From Caryophanales bacterium UBA3620 (GTDB lineage Bacteria; Bacillota_I; Bacilli_A; RF39; UBA660), in contig DFLL01000043.1 in the NCBI GenBank assembly GCA_002375205.1, positions 1 through 20,982 on the forward strand: a DNA stretch of 20,982 bases, in the 5' to 3' direction. The notes under the pieces were generated by a model, which made no database searches, had not been told where the DNA came from, and saw only the letters and a list, made by a program, of their open reading frames with translations. How positions within the stretch are numbered: position 1 is the stretch's first letter; every line of letters begins with the position of its first letter. Below, piece after piece: positions 19,467 through 20,982 of the stretch. Made by a program: the position numbers and the translations under genes.

Positions 19467-20396
19467 ATGTATTATGTATATGAATTTTATATTGTAGAAA
19501 CTGGAGAAATAGTATATGTTGGAAAGGGTCGAGGAAATAGATATAAAGTTAGGCATTCTAGAAATCAATTATTAACTAAGACTTTGAAAAAATATAATTG
19601 CGAAAGTAGAATTGTTAAACAATTTGAGAATGAAAAAGATGCTTTTCAATTTGAATATGATTATATTAATTTATTAAAGGATAAAGGTCAATGTGTATGT
19701 AATATTCATAGTGGAGGTGCAGGTGGTTCTGGAGAATATTGGACTGACGAATTAAGAGAAGAGTACTCAAAAAATAATGTCATGAAATTGCCAGAACAAA
19801 GAAAAAGAATGCAAGAACATAATCCTATGAGCAATCCAGAAATTGCCGAAAAAACAAATGGGCAAAAAAGAAAAGCAGTAATAATTGGTAATAAGGAATA
19901 TGCTTCTATTAAAGATGCAAAAAGAGAATTAAATACAACATATGAATCAATAGTTTTGTGGTGTAAAAAAGGTATAAATGCCAAGGGTGAAAAATGTTAT
20001 TTTAAAGGTCAGGATCCAGTTGAGTTTAAGGATAAAAGATATAACAAAGGCAGTTGTAAACCTTTAACTTATTTAGGAAAACATTATGAGAGTCCTTTAG
20101 ATTTAGCTGAAGAATTAGGATATTCGTCTACAACAATCTATTCTTGGCTAAAAAGAGGTTTTAATACAGATGGTATACCATGTAGGTATGATGATGACAA
20201 TAGAAAACTTATTTTTGAAAATAGACATGTGAAAAGAAATAGAGCAAGAGCTAAAGGAGTTATTATTAATGGTGTTAAATATAGTTCTTGTTATGAAGCA
20301 AGTAAAAAATTAAATATTAAGATGGGAACTTTATATTCATATATAAGAGGTGTTAGAAAAAATCCTAAGTATATATGTAGTTATGATAAAAAATAA
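19467..20396 (+). CDS. GIY-YIG homing-type endonuclease with NUMOD-like repeats
   Basis: A 309-residue protein with an N-terminal GIY-YIG nuclease domain. YVYEFYIVETGEIVYVGKGRGNRY (residues 3-26) carries the paired Tyr motif in YVY/YVG form, with Arg22 or Arg25 as the likely catalytic Arg and Glu63 (FEYDYI) as the metal ligand. After a Gly-rich linker (HSGGAGGSGEYW) comes a NUMOD3-like DNA-binding stretch (HNPMSNPEIAEKTNGQKRK, ~118-136). Three NUMOD1-like helix-turn-helix repeats then follow (~137-180, ~200-245, ~265-305), each starting with a strand of the form GxxYxS and a helix, and ending before a Cys (GEKCYF, GIPCRY, KYICSY). This is the plan of I-TevI-like homing enzymes. It has GGTG upstream of ATG; TTG/GTG starts at 19455/19458 are alternatives. 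It is intact, between terminators, and not inside a host gene. Confidence 0.88.
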   Translation: MYYVYEFYIVETGEIVYVGKGRGNRYKVRHSRNQLLTKTLKKYNCESRIVKQFENEKDAFQFEYDYINLLKDKGQCVCNIHSGGAGGSGEYWTDELREEYSKNNVMKLPEQRKRMQEHNPMSNPEIAEKTNGQKRKAVIIGNKEYASIKDAKRELNTTYESIVLWCKKGINAKGEKCYFKGQDPVEFKDKRYNKGSCKPLTYLGKHYESPLDLAEELGYSSTTIYSWLKRGFNTDGIPCRYDDDNRKLIFENRHVKRNRARAKGVIINGVKYSSCYEASKKLNIKMGTLYSYIRGVRKNPKYICSYDKK

Positions 20397-20422
20397 AAGA
20401 ATCGTAATATTAAGATATATGG

Positions 20423-20443
20423 AACGGATGAAAATCCGTTTTT
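20423..20443 (+). terminator. GAAA-loop terminator after the endonuclease
   Basis: AACGGAT (20423-20429) pairs perfectly with ATCCGTT (20434-20440) around a GAAA tetraloop, followed by T (20439-20443). An extended -10 begins four bases later. Confidence 0.8.
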
Positions 20444-20446
20444 GTG

Positions 20447-20455
20447 TGGTAAAAT
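20447..20455 (+). promoter_or_regulatory. Extended -10 promoter for the XRE regulator
   Basis: TGGTAAAAT (20447-20455) is an extended -10 variant. The predicted transcript start near 20462 gives a leader of about 78 bases. That leader contains CAGG and CCTG facing each other (about 20477-20490) and the direct repeat AATCAT-AT-AATCAT, neither of which I can interpret. Confidence 0.45.
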
Positions 20456-20539
20456 AGTTATGTAATAATAAACTCTCAGGTTCTGTCCTGTTATTTAAAA
20501 AGCAATAATCATATAATCATTTGTGAAAGGAAGGATAAT

Positions 20540-20982
20540 ATGGATCAAATTAAAATAGGAAAATTTATTTTTAATTGCAGAAAAGAAAAAGGTTTAACTC
20601 AGGAACAATTAGCGGAAAAATTAGGTGTTACAAGTAAATCAATTAGTAGATGGGAAAATGGCAATACTATGCCAGATTATTCTTTACTAAAAGATCTATG
20701 TAATGAGTTAGATATTAATGTTAATGAGTTATTATCCGGTGAAAAAATTAAGGGGAATGATTATATGAATAAATCAGAAGAAAATTTAATTAAATTAAGA
20801 AAACAAATTGATAAAAGAAAAAAAGTATTAACGATTATTTCGTATGTGTTTATAGGAATCATTATTGTTGCGTTTATTTTGAACATGGTACTAAATCGTA
20901 TATTTCCTGATGATAGACATTGGAATATTATTAGATATACATTTTTATATAGTGGTATTACTCTATTTATAGTTTCAATTGT
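20540..20982 (+). CDS. XRE-family regulator with membrane segment, 3' truncated by window
   Basis: N-terminal 147 residues of a transcription regulator; the frame is open at the window edge. Residues ~5-60 are a Cro/C1-type helix-turn-helix (IGKFIFNCRKEKGLTQEQLA, EKLGVTSKSISRWENGNTMP, DYSLLKDLCNELDINVNELL). A charged linker (~70-95) is followed by a membrane helix (~95-115, VLTIISYVFIGIIIVAFILNM) and the start of another (FLYSGITLFIVSIV). HTH proteins with this HTH-then-membrane plan are common in Firmicutes and often sense envelope or antibiotic stress, but no ligand can be told from sequence. AAAGGAAGGATAAT precedes ATG, a good ribosome site. It has its own promoter and no link to the endonuclease beyond position. 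Confidence 0.88.
   Translation, partial: MDQIKIGKFIFNCRKEKGLTQEQLAEKLGVTSKSISRWENGNTMPDYSLLKDLCNELDINVNELLSGEKIKGNDYMNKSEENLIKLRKQIDKRKKVLTIISYVFIGIIIVAFILNMVLNRIFPDDRHWNIIRYTFLYSGITLFIVSI

Noticed and set aside
20462..20539. Structured regulatory leader before the XRE gene
   Set aside because: Only a four-pair CAGG/CCTG helix and a short direct repeat are visible, too little to support a riboswitch or attenuator.
1..20982. CRISPR array, insertion sequence, integrase, tRNA or rRNA gene
   Set aside because: No spaced repeat array, transposase or integrase motif, cloverleaf or rRNA-like stretch was found on either strand.

Overview
The window is about 21 kb of very AT-rich bacterial chromosome of low-GC Gram-positive type (Bacilli or a Mollicutes-adjacent uncultured lineage). 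Supporting signs are AGGAGG-type ribosome binding sites, AGA-dominated arginine codons, many U-tract terminators, extended -10 promoters (TGnTATAAT), and Firmicutes-type genes: long-form hpf, secA with a SEC-C tail, a PrsA-like foldase, lemA with a DUF2207 partner, a DUF3603-like protein and YjcZ-like micro-proteins. Of 23 annotated stop codons (the 12-codon leader not counted), 17 are TAA, 5 TAG and only one TGA. No species can be named from the sequence alone.

Layout. 2-1759: 3' part of valS, then a zinc-ribbon/TM2 membrane protein and a DUF2752 membrane protein in one operon. 1799-3936: a DUF421/YetF-type membrane protein and a membrane-anchored polysaccharide deacetylase with Ig-like repeats. 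4029-4589: an orphan GTG-start gene. 4717-5034: a small anchored Ig-like protein. 5109-7064: rmuC, a small membrane protein and a DUF3603-like protein. 7134-8234 (minus): a membrane-anchored PrsA-like foldase. 8398-8622: two YjcZ-like micro-proteins of 28 and 39 residues. 8676-9650 (minus): an orphan gene with a strong promoter. 9802-10158 (minus): a HIT hydrolase. 10359-11857: a sugar-nucleotide-type nucleotidyltransferase, then hpf. 11928-14103: a two-gene operon with a consensus promoter that encodes a small acidic protein and a 616-residue protein with HEVGH and NETLND motifs, probably a new-looking zinc metallopeptidase. 14175-16461 (minus): lemA followed by a DUF2207 protein with a poly-glycine tail. 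16653-19241: a possible 12-codon leader, then secA. 19467-20396: a free-standing GIY-YIG endonuclease with NUMOD-type repeats. 20540-end: an XRE regulator with a membrane segment, cut by the window edge.

How it fits together. Most of the window is housekeeping: translation (valS, hpf), secretion and envelope (secA, PrsA-like, deacetylase, LemA/DUF2207) and DNA maintenance (rmuC). Accessory single genes or pairs sit between these as self-contained units with their own promoter and terminator. In Bacillus the order hpf-secA-prfB is contiguous. Here hpf and secA are about 4.9 kb apart, and a homing-type endonuclease follows secA where prfB would be expected.

The most unusual features are: the metallopeptidase operon; the very tight fusion of terminators to the next promoter or start codon (terminator arms carry a Shine-Dalgarno, a start codon or a -35 box); the micro-protein pair with a possible sporulation-type promoter; the leader ORF before secA; and the NUMOD-bearing endonuclease. 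No tRNA, rRNA, CRISPR array, insertion sequence or recognisable riboswitch was seen, and no stretch above about 300 bases lacks a gene.
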